Made by a program: the position numbers and the translations under genes | The notes under the pieces: generated by a model | What the model was told of the DNA's origin: nothing | The model's database searches: none | Seen by the model: the letters and a program-made list of their open reading frames with translations, nothing else | Shown here: positions 22,521 to 34,559 of the stretch, one piece after another | Position numbering within the stretch: position 1 is the first letter of the stretch | Layout: every line of letters begins with the position of its first letter | DNA from: Hippasteria phrygiana | Lineage: Eukaryota > Echinodermata > Asteroidea > Valvatida > Goniasteridae | Assembly: GCA_037893225.1 (NCBI GenBank) | Contig: JAZGUH010000409.1 | Span: 186,001-250,000 of the forward strand | Direction: 5' to 3' | Length of the DNA stretch: 64,000 nucleotides

Positions 22521-23635
22521 GCCTGATGCTTATTTACAATACATTTTAAATTGGTTTTAATTTTCCGTGACATTAACAATACATGTGTACTAAATAGATA
22601 AAAAACAATTTAAAAATCCAATACACACAGGACGTACATGTAGTTGTCATGAAGAAAGTTCAACCCTTTATGGGAGACAAGCAATACAAACAAACAACTG
22701 TTTCTAAAGTTGTGTAAGGAATTGATATGAGTTCAAATACATATGTAGGCCTATATTGATAATGTGAGCAATGTTTTAGCATGGACATCATCAGGGCCAG
22801 ACACACCGATTCAGTATGCGATGCGACCTAATTATGTGACACGTTTCTTCGCATATGCCACATAAACAGTCTGCTTCGATGGTCTGTATACAAATCTGAG
22901 CGGTACTAATATACACATATGGACTGGCAATGAGGTCAATAGAGCACCGTATGCGCCCCCGAGGACTGTAGTGACCAGAAATAGAACCCATTTCTGGTCA
23001 CTCACAGGCCCGGGGGGGGGGGGGGGGGGGGCGGAATAGACGCACACGAGTGATCGAATTATGCCAGTCCATATGTGTTTTATAACACACCTCTGTCAAA
23101 AATATAAAATAAGAAACGAAACTTTTCAGGGATTTTTAATTAAACTGTTTTAATTCAACAATTAACTCATCAGCAATTCAACAATAAGCAATTCAACAAT
23201 TAAAGGAATGCTTTAAGGTTCCTTGGATTCAGTGTTTGAGTTGCTGTTCACTCTTCACATCATGTTAGTGTACGCTTAGTGATTATCATGAATAATACCA
23301 CACATCCATGCAAATTGTAGTTGAGGGCGCTGTAACCAGTCAACAATTGTGTGTATAGTGCCGGAAATTTACGCGCGCGCGATGTCTTGACGCGCATTTA
23401 GTTCACGCTGACGCAAATTTCATGCACTAGCCTATATTAGTGAATCCCACGTGACCGTGTTTCAGCCAACCAGGATAAAGAACCAGCAAGAGGTGTGTTA
23501 TAATAGGCCCTATACAAATTTCAAGGACAGCCTATACTTACATTTAACTCTTCAGACTGCCCGACAGCACTGCAGACATATGTCAGAAAGAGAACTGCGA
23601 AATATACAAAAAATCCTCTTTGGTTGCTTAAATGT
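22521..23635. other. No gene seen; poly-G tract
   Basis: A G-run of about 20 sits at 23012-23031. 23150-23210 repeats AATTCAACAAT. No other structure is recognised. Confidence 0.5.
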
Positions 23636-23639
23636 AACA

Positions 23640-24322
23640 AATTCCCGTATTTTTTTACGGTGAAATGCATTCACTGTAAATAACTGTAAATTGACTGCGT
23701 GTTACATTGTACGGGCAAACCCGTAAAAGGCCGCTCATTACGCGTACGTAGCAGTTGTATATAGGACCAATCAGAAATGAGGAAGTTTGAGTTGACAAAA
23801 GTCAGCTTAAATTGCAGTGTTTAGTCCAAAAATCCACTTTTTTGACCATAACATGTTTTATTCAAACAATTCTACAATAGAATTTTGCTTTTTACAACTT
23901 TGGTGAAGATTCTCATTACATCTTCTTTCTTATTCAAATTTTAAAATTGTTCATGGGAAACCATGCATGACTTTATTATGGTGGATAAGCTGAATATAAA
24001 GCGACGTCATTCAGTTTGTAGTGTTCAGTATATTATTGTAGCAATGTATAATAAGTTACTTCCGTTTAGCCTGGTCTACATTTCCTGTTAATTTGAAGTT
24101 ATTTTGCAACCTATAGCTTCTAGTATACCTTTTCCGTAAAAAGAAAAAACGTTGCCCGTAAAAATGGCAGTAATTAGAGACTTTTCACTGTAAACAAATA
24201 CGGTTTAGTGGTAAATTTAAATATACGGTTCGACCCTAAAAAATACGGTAGACGAGTGGCACTTTGCTGCATGCCTTTCGACCCGAATTTTACGGGCAAT
24301 TCTTTTTACAGTACATGTCTGT
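23640..24322. mobile_element. Degenerate CCCGTAAAA element
   Basis: The right end CGGGCAATTCTTTTTACAGT mirrors an eroded left end AAATTCCCGTATTTTTT. TACGG / CCGTA words recur through it (TACGGGCAAACCCGTAAAA). There is no coding capacity. Confidence 0.45.
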
Positions 24323-24555
24323 ATTTCATTTCTTCCGATATTTTAAACTGGGCCAACAGGGATAATTGAGAACAATGTGCTAACAAAAAGTCAAGAAATG
24401 TGTGCGAATATAGGTCCCGTTTTATGTCCACCATGCAAACAATTCCTTCTCCGCATTGAACATGGACTTAAGTATTCCGAAATGAAAGAAACTATTATGC
24501 ATTGGGCGAAAATGAAACATTTTGCGTTTTTATGTACATGTACTTGAAAATCAAA

Positions 24556-24614
24556 TCAACAAAAATAGCTGGCTTAACGTTTCGAACTTAAGCAAGTTTT
24601 TTTCTCAAAGGCAA
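24556..24614. mobile_element. Half copy of the 112-bp hairpin element
   Basis: AATAGCTGGCTTAACGTTTC and AACTTAAGCAAG followed by TCTCAAAGGCAAATG match one arm of the perfect hairpin at 48832-48943. Confidence 0.65.
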
Positions 24615-24654
24615 ATGACAATGTAAAATGTACAAAAAGCAAACATTATATACA

Positions 24655-24795
24655 CTCTAAAAACGGATTGGTTGAAATAACTAATACATTGGTTAAAACA
24701 ACCAATTATTGGTTGATATGTGTCCAACCAATTGGATTGGTTGGACACAATATCTACCAATCCTACCAATATACATTGAATTGGTTGTACATGCA
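24655..24795. mobile_element. ATTGGTTG-word element
   Basis: It begins TACACTCTAAAAA and consists of alternating ATTGGTTG and CAACCAAT words, including CCAACCAATTGGATTGG. It is self-complementary and looks like a foldback MITE remnant. Confidence 0.5.
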
Positions 24796-25296
24796 AGTGG
24801 GGGTGGGTGGAGAAACACAAAAGAGAGACGGACCAAAGGAGACAGCCAGTAGGTGAACATCAAAGGGAGTACAGAGAGGGGAAGGGACAGTGGGGAATAA
24901 GGGGGGGGGGGTGTGGCAAAGGGCGGGGGGTAAATAGGAGGTGGAAATTAGGCAATGGAAGGAACAGAGGGATGTAGCACGGGCTAAGTGAAAGAGAAAT
25001 ACATACATCAAAAGAGGCAAGAAACCCCAAGAGGGTATATAGGCCAGAAGGATTATCTGTAAACAAAATGTGGGAGGGGGGGGGGGGGGGGGGGTGGGGG
25101 GGGGGGGTGAGGACGTTTCATCAACACTTTCTCCCCGATAGGGCGAACTGAGTCCTTGCGGTGGCCAAGTGATTATGCCCTGCAGAATCATATCTGAAAT
25201 GGAATGGTTATTAGGCCTATAGGCAAGTTGAAGTGGTACTTGAAAATCACTGTGGCAAACACAAAAACAAGCAAGATATTGTCCAGCGTGCTTACC
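24796..25296. other. No gene seen; G-rich tracts
   Basis: Poly-G runs at 24901-24910 and 25075-25107. A long minus-strand frame here is proline runs from the tracts and is not credible as a protein. Confidence 0.5.
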
Positions 25297-25329
25297 TGCA
25301 GTGCATAACACAAAAACAAACAGACGCAT
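25297..25329 (-). CDS. Possible signal-peptide first exon
   Basis: The minus-strand ATG gives MRLFVFVLCTA followed by a good GTAAGC donor. This looks like the start of a secretory signal and could begin the Kazal gene at 20173-20340, as both are on the minus strand. The donor is phase 1 while the Kazal acceptor is phase 0, so another exon would be needed between them. Confidence 0.3.
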
Positions 25330-26021
25330 GATGAGATATAGAGTCGTAGCTAGCCACAGGCCGAAACAAAATGGTGACTTCTTTAACTATCAAGAAACTG
25401 TTTGTGACGAACATTTCCAGCGAAGGGAGACGGCTTTTATAGGAATAGGCCTATTGTAAGTAATAACGAGAAACAACATGCCGACATATGCGACATATGG
25501 TTGAAATTATACACTAGTAAAGTAATACGTCTGAAAATATAAGTTTCAACAATATCAAATGGATCAGTGGGAAATATAGAATGAAATGTTGACAACTGAA
25601 TGACATCGATACGGTTGAAAATGTGAAATACAGCCCACGACAGCAGCATCTATCTTGTTGGACGTGACACTTGAGACAGAACACGCCAGACTGACATTTC
25701 AGGAATGGATATATATTTTATTTTGTTATAGGCGCGGACACTTTGAGGGCAGTTTTAGATGAGTTTGATTGATCATATTAATGCAGCTGAAGTTGCCATC
25801 CATATGCACTGCTGGAATTTCTGCAGGGAATCAGGCCTTACATATTTTTTTCGGTTTACCCATAAACCGCCCCCCCCCCCCCCCCCCCACAAAATGTTCA
25901 GTCAGTATACCTGAGACTAACAGACAGAAGGCAGAAAGGCCCCTACTGTATACTGTTCAAGCTGATTTGGTATCCCTCCCCTGGAACTCTAAGCGCGTCT
26001 CAGCAAAGTACGCCACCAACA

Positions 26022-26303
26022 GGCGCGGATCCAGAAGGTGGGGGGGGGGGGGGGGGGGGGGGGGGAGGGGGGGGGGGGGGTCGGTCAGTCGAACCCCCCC
26101 TGCTCGTTGCCAATTAAAAAAGGTACCGTGGTTAGGAAACCAGAAAAGAAAAGCAAAACCACGTGAAGGTCTTGTTTTGCGTGTACGGGTAAGAACAAAA
26201 CAAAAAGTTAAATGGCGCCACCAACGTTGAGAAACTTTTTTGGCGAATGTACGGAAAAAAAAGAAGAAAAAAACACCCCGCAAACAATCCTGGATCCGCC
26301 CCA
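26022..26303. mobile_element. GCGGATCCAG-end element with poly-G
   Basis: GGCGCGGATCCAGAAGG is mirrored by ATCCTGGATCCGCCCC. A G-run of about 40 with one A sits at 26040-26080. It is a nonautonomous element; the target duplication is not clear. Confidence 0.5.
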
Positions 26304-26330
26304 TATTGGTACATAGGTTATTTCTCAAAC

Positions 26331-26426
26331 CTTGGTCGGCATTGGTTTTGGCTCCGTCTTCAGCTATTTCCCAGTCCCATTGCCAATCTGATCTGAAGCC
26401 TTGTACGTAAATAAAATGAACAGGCT
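26331..26426 (-). CDS. Possible unrecognised exon
   Basis: The minus strand has a CCGCCCAG acceptor, 96 open bases reading PVHFIYVQGFRSDWQWDWEI and on, and a weak GTTTGA donor. The composition looks coding, but I do not recognise it and see no partner exon. Confidence 0.2.
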
Positions 26427-26699
26427 CTGGGCGGTGGATTAAAATATATGACTTGATGCACAAGAAACAAAATAGTTCCCCAGATCTTGCCAAATCTGGG
26501 GACCTAAAATTACGCCAAAGCCAAAGACGCCAGTCCGGCAGCCAAATGCCACTTTTTACCTGAACCTTGTTTTGGAGGATATATAATATGTTTGGATAGA
26601 TTCCTGTTCTGTAGACCATGGAGAATCAGAATCTGCAGGGTGACCTTCGGTGAAGTTTGGGCATTTTGAGATATAAGTGAAAATTTCCTTCAACAATTT

Positions 26700-27189
26700 T
26701 GATCAGAAATCCATTAGCTGTGGAACTTTTTACAACTATTGGTGGCGCTGTTTATTCTTTCTGAAATGTTTATGTTGAAAATAAAGTTTCGTTCAAGTTT
26801 TTTGCTATAAGGCTCTGTTAAATTACACAAATAAAAATCAAAAAGTGTATTGGTTTGTTTTTTAGTGTAGAAAAAGTTTTCAAAAATATTTGTTTTATGA
26901 GAAAAACATATTTTTCTAATTTAAAGTTGTGAAAGAGCACAAAGATTGATCAGTCTGATGCCCTCTAGTACAGTGTGTGCTATGCAATCTTGTGTGAGTC
27001 TGGGTACAAAATATATATGTCATTGAGTAAATTTAAACAAGAAGCCACATGTTGTTACGCACAAACATGTCCTAGCTGGCCAAGACCAGAGACGAGTTTT
27101 TGAAACTCTGGCTCTCTGGGAAAGACATAAATATTTGGCCCCCCGGACGTTTGGTGTATTGACAGTGCCACAAAACTAACCCGCTGACT
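26700..27189. other. No gene seen
   Basis: AT-rich sequence without repeats or convincing frames. An AATAAAG near 26779 could be a polyadenylation signal, but nothing upstream supports it. Confidence 0.4.
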
Positions 27190-28010
27190 GACACTCTGCA
27201 GAAACAGTGGCCATAAACCGACTCCCAAGAAGCGTGCTCCACAGATAAGAAGTGATTAATAACCACGCTCTGGGTGAGTCGATTGTACAGCCACACGGCT
27301 GGCATACCAACCAGCGGAATTACATTGTACACAAAAACAGTTTCTGCAGACCAGTCACCAATATAAAACTATTAAATAGAAGAGCACCACCAACAAAGTC
27401 GCTCTCATCCTCCAACTTTCACCAATGTATTATGGTGGTAATTATTTAAGAAAAAACAAGGAAGAATGAGGATCGACTTTATTGATGATGACTTTACAAT
27501 CCCCCCCCCCACCCCCCCCCCCCCCTCTCCCAGATAAGTTCGGACTCGCTGCGGCTACGTCTTAGAATGATCCATCAAAGAATCAACTGATTATTCTTCT
27601 AACGTAGCCAGCACATACCGGGACTGGCATCTTGCAGAAATAGTGGCTAAAACTGACTCCCTCGAAGCGTATTCCAATTTAAAAAAGAAAAAAAGAAATT
27701 GCGCTTTGGGTGGGTCAGTCACACACCCACACGGCTGGCATACCCACCAATCTATTCATACATATATACAAAACAATTTCTACAAGACCAGTCACTTACG
27801 TAAAAACCGATAATGAGACCTTGCTCAACAGAATCTTTCTTCCTCCAACCTTCCCACAAATAGAAATGGAATGGAAAGAGAGATTTTGTTGATGCCTTTA
27901 ACAACCCCCACACTCCCTACCCCCTAAACAAACTCTGACTCACGGAGGCTATTTCCTGAGATGATAAAAAAAATATGATAAACTGATCACTCTTTGAATT
28001 TTGCCTGCAC
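27190..28010. repeat. Diverged tandem duplication, ~410-bp unit
   Basis: Two units share, in order, CTGCAGAAA(C/T)AGTGGC, ACCGACTCCC-like, CACACGGCTGGCATACC, AGACCAGTCAC, TCCTCCAAC and GATAA-rich tails. The first unit contains a poly-C run near 27500. There is no coding frame across them. Confidence 0.65.
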
Positions 28011-28167
28011 ACACCGGTTCTTTCTTTCTTGCTATTTTCAAAATTTAAAAAGCACTTCATCTTGTAAAGAGCAAAAAGTTCAACTAAAATGAACAATCGG
28101 TTAACCAAGGCCCTGAAACAAAAGTTCTATCACATTGACTCAAAATCGTAACACATAGTCTGCATGT

Positions 28168-28383
28168 ATGATTATGCCCCCTCCCAATAAACAAAACAAC
28201 ACTGTGCTGAAATTGATCAAGTGTTCCTGTGTGAGTGACACTCCTTGCAAGTTGATGAGATGTGGATGCAACAAAGCAAGGCTGCCGTGCACCATCTTCT
28301 GTTCCTGCAAAGGAGATGCTACTTGCTGCAATGACCTTACCAAAACAGTTGTAGGTTTGGACGAAGACAACAATGATGAATAA
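28168..28383 (+). CDS. Cys-rich CXC-like ORF, probably a 3' fragment
   Basis: 71 codons ending in TAA. The core is CSCVSDTPCKLMRCGCNK followed by PCTIFCSCKGDATCC, a dense CxC pattern like the zinc-binding tails found in many invertebrate transposon-encoded and uncharacterised proteins. The tail DEDNNDE is acidic. The start is uncertain; it may be the last exon of something longer. No upstream exon is recognised. Confidence 0.45.
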   Translation: MIMPPPNKQNNTVLKLIKCSCVSDTPCKLMRCGCNKARLPCTIFCSCKGDATCCNDLTKTVVGLDEDNNDE

Positions 28384-30288
28384 GTTTAAATCAGAAGTTG
28401 CACGATGCACTACTTTGTAATTTCAATGAAATTGAAAATGGTGTGCATTAACCGGATATATAAGAGGTTGCTTTTTTTGGCAGTTTTTTTCTTAATTTAG
28501 CTTGCATTTTTTTAGGACAATGATTACAGATTGTGTTTTGTAAAGGCCAATTTCATTTTTATGGGTCAGTTGGTCAGTAAAACTTCCTTTGTTTTTTAAG
28601 GACTTTCCTGTGATAAGAGAAACCTTTAGTGGGATGTTAAAAAATAAATTTTGAGTGGTGAAGTAAGTAAACCAATCATGCTCACAAGGAAAGTTTTCAC
28701 TTTTAAAGTACAGTGTATTTCTGCACCGAAAAACTCTTCTACTTGTAATATTGTACTTGGACTGAGAAATATTTCAATGAACACTTTAGTTGTAGTGAAC
28801 ATTCAGCCTAATAATTTGTTAAAACAAAATAGTCCCATCCCCCAAAAAACACACACACGTACCCATGTGCGTTTTCCTATACTTATGAGGACCATGAATG
28901 GAACCCTTCTTTTGTTCCTTTTGTTTGTACTTTTAACTTTTTCGGAACAGCTCCCATAAGGTTTGTACACGAAATTCTCCCGAGGACTCGGCCCAAGTCT
29001 TCGGTGTCATTTTTATCCCTAATCCCCCATTGTCCCAAGTCCTCTCTCGTATAGCCTAACCCACCCAGGGGCACACCCATATGTGTGTGTATGGTGTAAA
29101 TCAAGGACTTCCCATTGTTCCTCTTTTGTTAATACTCTAACTTTTTTGCAACACGTCTTCGAATCGAGGACCGTCCTCGATTCGAACACCCCATTGTCCT
29201 CTTACATCATTATTTTGTTCCCTGTTCTCGGGATGAATGCGTACACATGTGCACACACGTACACACAGACTTAATACATTGTACCTCATCAACCATTTTA
29301 ATAAGTTAAAAATCAACATAATTATGACACTTCTTATATTTAACCTGAAAGTTTGGTCAGGTAACATTTGATTCAACACTTATCTCCTCAAGCCACGCCC
29401 CCAATGTAGCCCTAATATCCTTTCTTTGAAACTCATGTTTAATGCTACATGTACATGTAATTGGATTGACCTCAAGTGTGTGGGTTAATAATGTTAAAAT
29501 GGATTTCAACGTGTTTACGCCCTAGCCACGCCCCCAACCACACCCCCATCCACGCCCTAGGCCACACCCTAACCGCACCTCAACCAGTTCATCCAGTTTT
29601 TAAAGGCTATTATGTTTTATGCATCTTAACGGGTAAATGTGGGACATCCATATTAACATTTGTAAGTTTTTTGTTTGTTTTAACTCGGTGAATACACCGT
29701 GTGTATTGATAAAATATCAATAAAAACATAAATAATTGATATCCAAAATTGCCCAACCCTGAGATGATGTCATCATTCAAATTCTTAAAAAGTATGGCCT
29801 CCTTGCTTAGATTATGCAAAAAAACATTATATATCCAACGAAACACGGTTCACCCCTCTGTCTGCCGGACTCGTAGAGCGCCCAGTAAGGCAAGAAACTA
29901 GACTCCCTTTGGAAATGCACACGGAACGTACTTCCGTTGGAATCTCTCGAATTTGCAATTTAAAAGGAGAAATGTTTATCCGAATACTTCCTCATGATTT
30001 ACACACGGCAATTTTACTTCCGCCTTACTGCTCGCTTATACGCGCGTGTGTATAAATATGAGGTAATTATTAGTGACAGGAAAATATAAGTATACACATT
30101 GGTGATTGTTTACTCTGCCTGTAGGCTAGAGCTTAAACAAATTAAATAATCTCTAGTGTGAGAACCTTTGTAAAATTGATGGTAGGCCTAGCTAATAATA
30201 TAGCCATAACACAAATTCTATTACATACACTTGTTTTCCTGCTTATTCTCTATTTGGATATTTTCCTATCATTGATATTGTACTCCTA
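28384..30288. other. No gene seen; CCACGCCCC blocks
   Basis: 29392-29415 and 29520-29590 hold repeated CCACGCCC / CCACACCC words. The rest shows nothing recognisable. Confidence 0.5.
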
Positions 30289-30730
30289 GGGTGCGTTCGA
30301 GCGTGTTACTCTTGATACTCGCGGGTGCAGGAAATTGTTGCGTGCGCATTACTCTCGAACCGCGTCGCGCGAACGGTCAAGAGCTGGGTTCCACTCACGC
30401 GAACGTTGCCAACGTTTGCCAACTACGCGAACAATCTTCCATTGGATGTGCACACAAATTTGAACATAGTTTAACATTTTCCATAATCCAAAGGTCAGTC
30501 AATCGAAAAACGATCACAAAACTTCATTGGGAAAGTCCGAAATTTTTACTTTCCGCCATCTTAAAATGTTAAGTGGAAACAATCACGTGACGACACCTCC
30601 GGTGCAGGAGTATACTCTCGGTCTAGTCTGAGCGGGAGTATACTCTCGGTTACCCTCGGGTCATACTCCTGCCGTTCGTGTGCTTAAGAGTATACTCCTG
30701 TTAACACGAGTAACACGCTCGAACGCACCC
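30289..30730. mobile_element. 442-bp element, GGGTGCGTTCGAGCGTG ends
   Basis: The inverted ends GGGTGCGTTCGAGCGTGTTA and its inverse are near-perfect over about 23 bp. CTA occurs at both borders (30286-30288, 30731-30733). GAGTATACTC words are repeated inside. The superfamily is uncertain; a 3-bp duplication would suit Harbinger-like elements. Confidence 0.7.
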
Positions 30731-30733
30731 CTA

Positions 30734-31282
30734 TTGTTATCTTTAAATAGCGTTGTTGTGGCGACGAGACGCTGTAGCCCACCACACGCGTGACATCATG
30801 TTCTTCGCGTTCGAAGCGGAACGCTTGAATAAACACCGTTTGGGTTTGTTCTATTCATGGACTCGAGCTCGCGTATGCCTGTTCACCTCCATGGTGATAG
30901 AAGCAAACAGGATCCAGGATTTACAGAATAGTCAAGTCATACGGTACTATAGTTTACTGAGGCATGGACGAAGTAAAGGGAAATGTATGTATTCCTGCGA
31001 ATGCTGAAGAGGTAGGTCCAAGTACGTGTACGGTTTGGGGAAATTGTGCGAACTTGCATTGGTAGCTGATTGGTGGCTGATATACTTATTACTAGTGTCG
31101 TGGTCCCAAATTCAGTCTGGATTCCTTCAGCCTTATATACTAAATGTTTATAGGCCTACGTTTTGTCATAGTAGAATAATAATATTCACAGTTCACTATG
31201 AAAAAATTGGAATGCAGGGTTACTCCACAAATTTGCCCTATATACTCAATGGGCAACTATGCATGTTGTGTCATTGTGGGTC
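30734..31282. other. No gene seen
   Basis: Short frames only, none with domain-like features. Confidence 0.4.
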
Positions 31283-31291
31283 TCAGTGTCC

Positions 31292-31368
31292 TAGCCCAGG
31301 TTGGACGTCCTTATTTCATTGAAGATAGTGCAATGTAATGAAGATACTGAGGAGTCCAACCTGGGCTA
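31292..31368. mobile_element. 77-bp MITE with 9-bp target duplication
   Basis: TCAGTGTCC is present at 31283-31291 and 31369-31377. The inverted ends TAGCCCAGGTTGGAC are perfect for 15 bp. A 9-bp duplication suggests a Mutator-like origin. Confidence 0.75.
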
Positions 31369-31948
31369 TCAGTGTCCGAGAGATTAAATTCGTGCATAAT
31401 ACATCCGGCCGAGACTGGTATATATATATAGGATGATCTCGTAGCATTATACTGTAGTTTATACATTAATTTTTATTTCATGGCTATAGGAAACTCCCAA
31501 TAGTTAAAATGGCAAATTTCCTTTGATGGCTGTATTTTGGTGGAATGTCAAAACTGCTAACTGGTAGGCCTATAAGGAAATCGTCAATTTTATGAAAATG
31601 TGTAATTCAGAAAAACTTCAAAGTCGCATTTTTTTCAAGGTTTTCTGAGATCACATTGAGGAGTCCATGTTAACTAGCCAATTGTCACATACGTAAACAT
31701 GACTGTCGTCTGGTTTCTTTTTCCTTAATCTGAACCACACTCCCTTGTGATACTGAATGTGCAACGCAAATGAAAGTGTTTTAACGGTTTACATTGGGTA
31801 CATGAGGAAGGCATCAACATTTATAAAAAATCATTTAAGTTTAAAGAAAAATAATGTATTTCCTAATCACTTATTCTGCCATGATACACGGGGCACATTC
31901 TGAACTTAGGGCTAATTCTGAACCAACCTAAAGATAATCTATTGGATG

Positions 31949-32713
31949 CAATGTTGGACTCGAGTCCTACAATCCGAGTACCAAAATACATGTCCCTACA
32001 TTTAGAGCCGAGTACGGACCACCGAGTTCGAGTTATTGATGATCGAGTCCTGGACCAAAATTTCGAGTCCGAGTTTTTCAGGGTACGGGTCCAAGTACGG
32101 GCCGAGTACGAGTAGGCCTATAAAGAAACAAAAATGCCAAGTTATGTTCTGAACATTATTATAATGTGCCTGCATCATCAAGAGTGTAAACACCAACAAT
32201 TCAGGAGACTGACTAATTCACTTTATTTCCATGTTGTTTATTTACTTTTTACATGCACAACATGATGAACCTACTCAAAAAGTTGTACATCACATGTAAT
32301 TGAGCCAGAAATTTCTCCTTTTGGGAATTTACCCAACAGTCCAAGAACTGTTTATGTATGTGAACTTTCGAGTCTGAAGGTGCAATATCAAAAGAGAAAA
32401 TAATTGTATTTCCGACACTGACACTGACACACTTTCTCACCGTTGGTGGCACCATTTAACCTCTTTGTTTTGTTCTTACCCATAGCCTTATAAACAAAAT
32501 AAGACCTGTTGGGTTTATGGTTTGCAACTTTAGGCGTAGGCCCCTACAAGTAACCCCCCTCCGGATCCGCGCCTGCCCGCCGAGTACAAAATGCCGCATC
32601 CGGGTACGAGTCCCGAGTACAAAAAGTCGAGTATGTGCCGAATCTAATTATTTTCGAGTACTGGTTCTGAAAATCGAGTTTGGGCCGAGTCGAGTACGAG
32701 TACTCCAACACTG
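31949..32713. mobile_element. GAGTC-word hAT-like element
   Basis: It starts CAATGTTGGACTCGAGTCC and ends GAGTACTCCAACACTG. Both flanks are dense in GAGTC and GAGTACGAGT words. The ends match the CAGTGTTG type of 51290-52104, but a target duplication is not visible, perhaps through decay. Confidence 0.6.
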
Positions 32714-32844
32714 GTCACCATGCACATACATTTTTTTCAATGTCAACTAATGATGGGGTAAAAGAAGAATCCATATCCAGTCCAAAGCCATTACATCAGA
32801 TCTCACGAAGTGGCAAACACCCAGATGGCACAAAAAAACAAAAA

Positions 32845-33140
32845 CCCTCAACCACTTCGCCCTCAACCACTTCGCCCTCAACCACTTCGCCCTCAACCAC
32901 TTCGCCCTCAACCACTTCGCCCTCAACCACTTCGCCCTCAACCACTTCGCCCTCAACCACTTCGCCCTCAACCACTTCGCCCTCAACCACTTCGCCCTCA
33001 ACCACTTCGCCCTCAACCACTTCGCCCTCAACCACTTCGCCCTCAACCACTTCGCCCTCAACCACTTCGCCCTCAACCACTTCGCCCTCAACCACTTCGC
33101 CCTCAACCACTTCGCCCTCAACCACTTCGCCCTCAACCAC
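32845..33140. repeat. 15-bp minisatellite (CCCTCAACCACTTCG), ~20 units
   Basis: Perfect tandem copies. The complement, GGGCGAAGTGGTTGA, shares GGGCGAAGTGG with the two arrays downstream. Because 15 is divisible by three, several frames stay open on both strands (for example PSTTS repeats), but none looks like a real gene. Confidence 0.95.
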
Positions 33141-33310
33141 TCAAAAACGAAACTTAAAGGCCTATGGTATATGGCCTAAGGCCTATGGTATATGTCTATG
33201 GTAGCGGCTGCAGCCACTTCCCATAGACTCGTGTGTAATTTCAAGCCGCAGCCAAGTAATTCGGACAGGGCCTAACACTGAATGGAGGATTTTCTTGCAA
33301 CTCAAGAATT

Positions 33311-33450
33311 GGGCGAAGTGGCGTTTGGGCGAAGTGGCGTTTGGGCGAAGTGGCGTTTGGGCGAAGTGGCGTTTGGGCGAAGTGGCGTTTGGGCGAAGTG
33401 GCGTTTGGGCGAAGTGGCGTTTGGGCGAAGTGGCGTTTGGGCGAAGTGGC
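33311..33450. repeat. 16-bp minisatellite (GGGCGAAGTGGCGTTT), ~9 units
   Basis: Perfect copies, opposite in sense to the 15-bp array upstream. It is followed by AACCTCGTTCCC, which is the inverse of a word bordering the next array. Confidence 0.95.
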
Positions 33451-34559
33451 AACCTCGTTCCCATGGTGTCGAGCAGCGCCCTCACCGACACCACAGCTGC
33501 TCTCTCACCCTGGTATACGTATGGGATCATTTAAATGTGCAAGATTTTTGAACACGCATGCAAATTAGGCTCCCTGTGAGCGATGTATTCTGGGCACGTA
33601 GTAGTCTGATGGCAATACTTAAACTTCACTTCTTCGTCGCATTCACAGCATAGGCTCTTTGGTACTAGATTGATTAGTTTGATTGTAAAATCGTGCAAAA
33701 AGGCCGCAAACTACGTGCAGTTCATGGGTTCTCAGAATGGTTGACATGGTTGAGCATCAACGAAGCGTCATTTATCTCAAAATGAAAAGAACAAAAAACT
33801 AATTTACATACCCTTGTGATACCAGTTTTCCTTGTGGTGTTTCCGTACGTGGCGCACACTCGAGACAAATTAGGCTTCGGACTTCCTTTTAGTTTTGATA
33901 AAGCCTAAGAACAGGCTTTCGGGGCTAGCAACAGGCCTCGGACTGCGGCGCGGCATGGCGGGCGGCGTTGCCGTTGGTATTGACAGGACAAAAAACCCGC
34001 CGTTTCGCAGCTGGAGCACTCTCACCAGGAGATCTTAGGAATTATTTGCTACAACCACTGCTGCTACATGCACGCCAGTTTAGCGATGTTGACCCGTGCA
34101 TCCTCCACCGTTTTATGGACCTTCGTTCCGCAACTTCGGCATATTTCACTCAGTGTGAAAGCTATGGTGAAAGCAATTCTTTTTGTCCACTGACTCTCCA
34201 GATGTGCTGCGTCCCACGATTGTCGCTTTTGGAACACAAGATGCAAGTATCAGATTTGACGGGTGTATTTTTTCGAGGGGCTGGGCGTCGCCATTGCAGA
34301 AATTTCAGAGAATATATACTACAGAAAAGTCACTAACGTTAACAAATACCAACAAAAGTTTTGTTTCACTTTTGGCGCGCCGACAAACTTTCATCAAGAA
34401 ATACAGTGGAATCACCAACTGCACTGTTTTAATTTCTCTATATGTTAATACGCTAATGCTGTATTTTCACTATCTAATCAGGGCACGTTAAGGAGTTCCC
34501 ATCCCAGGGCTTACTATTGGAAACGAGGTTGAAAATAAAGTAAGCCTTGGGAACGAGGT
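33451..34559. other. No recognised gene
   Basis: A 122-codon plus-strand frame at 33968 and a CpG-rich ATG at 33954 (GGCATGGCGGGCGG) have no recognisable domain. 34505-34550 is a small inverted repeat (GGGCTTACTA / TAAGCC) just before the next array. Confidence 0.35.

Noticed and set aside
24763..25329. 188-codon minus-strand frame
   Set aside because: Mostly Pro/Ser/Leu runs from G-rich tracts and an intron. Only the first 11 residues look meaningful.
25957..26619. 220-codon minus-strand frame
   Set aside because: It runs through poly-G/C and a transposon end, giving proline and phenylalanine runs. Only a short piece (26331-26426) looks possibly coding.
32680..33204. Plus-strand frame of 174 codons with PSTTS repeats, mucin-like
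   Set aside because: It is a by-product of a perfect 15-bp minisatellite that keeps frames open on both strands. The upstream part has no coding character and no signal peptide.
33968..34336. 122-codon plus-strand frame
   Set aside because: No recognisable domain, no splice context, and opposite-strand frames of similar quality.
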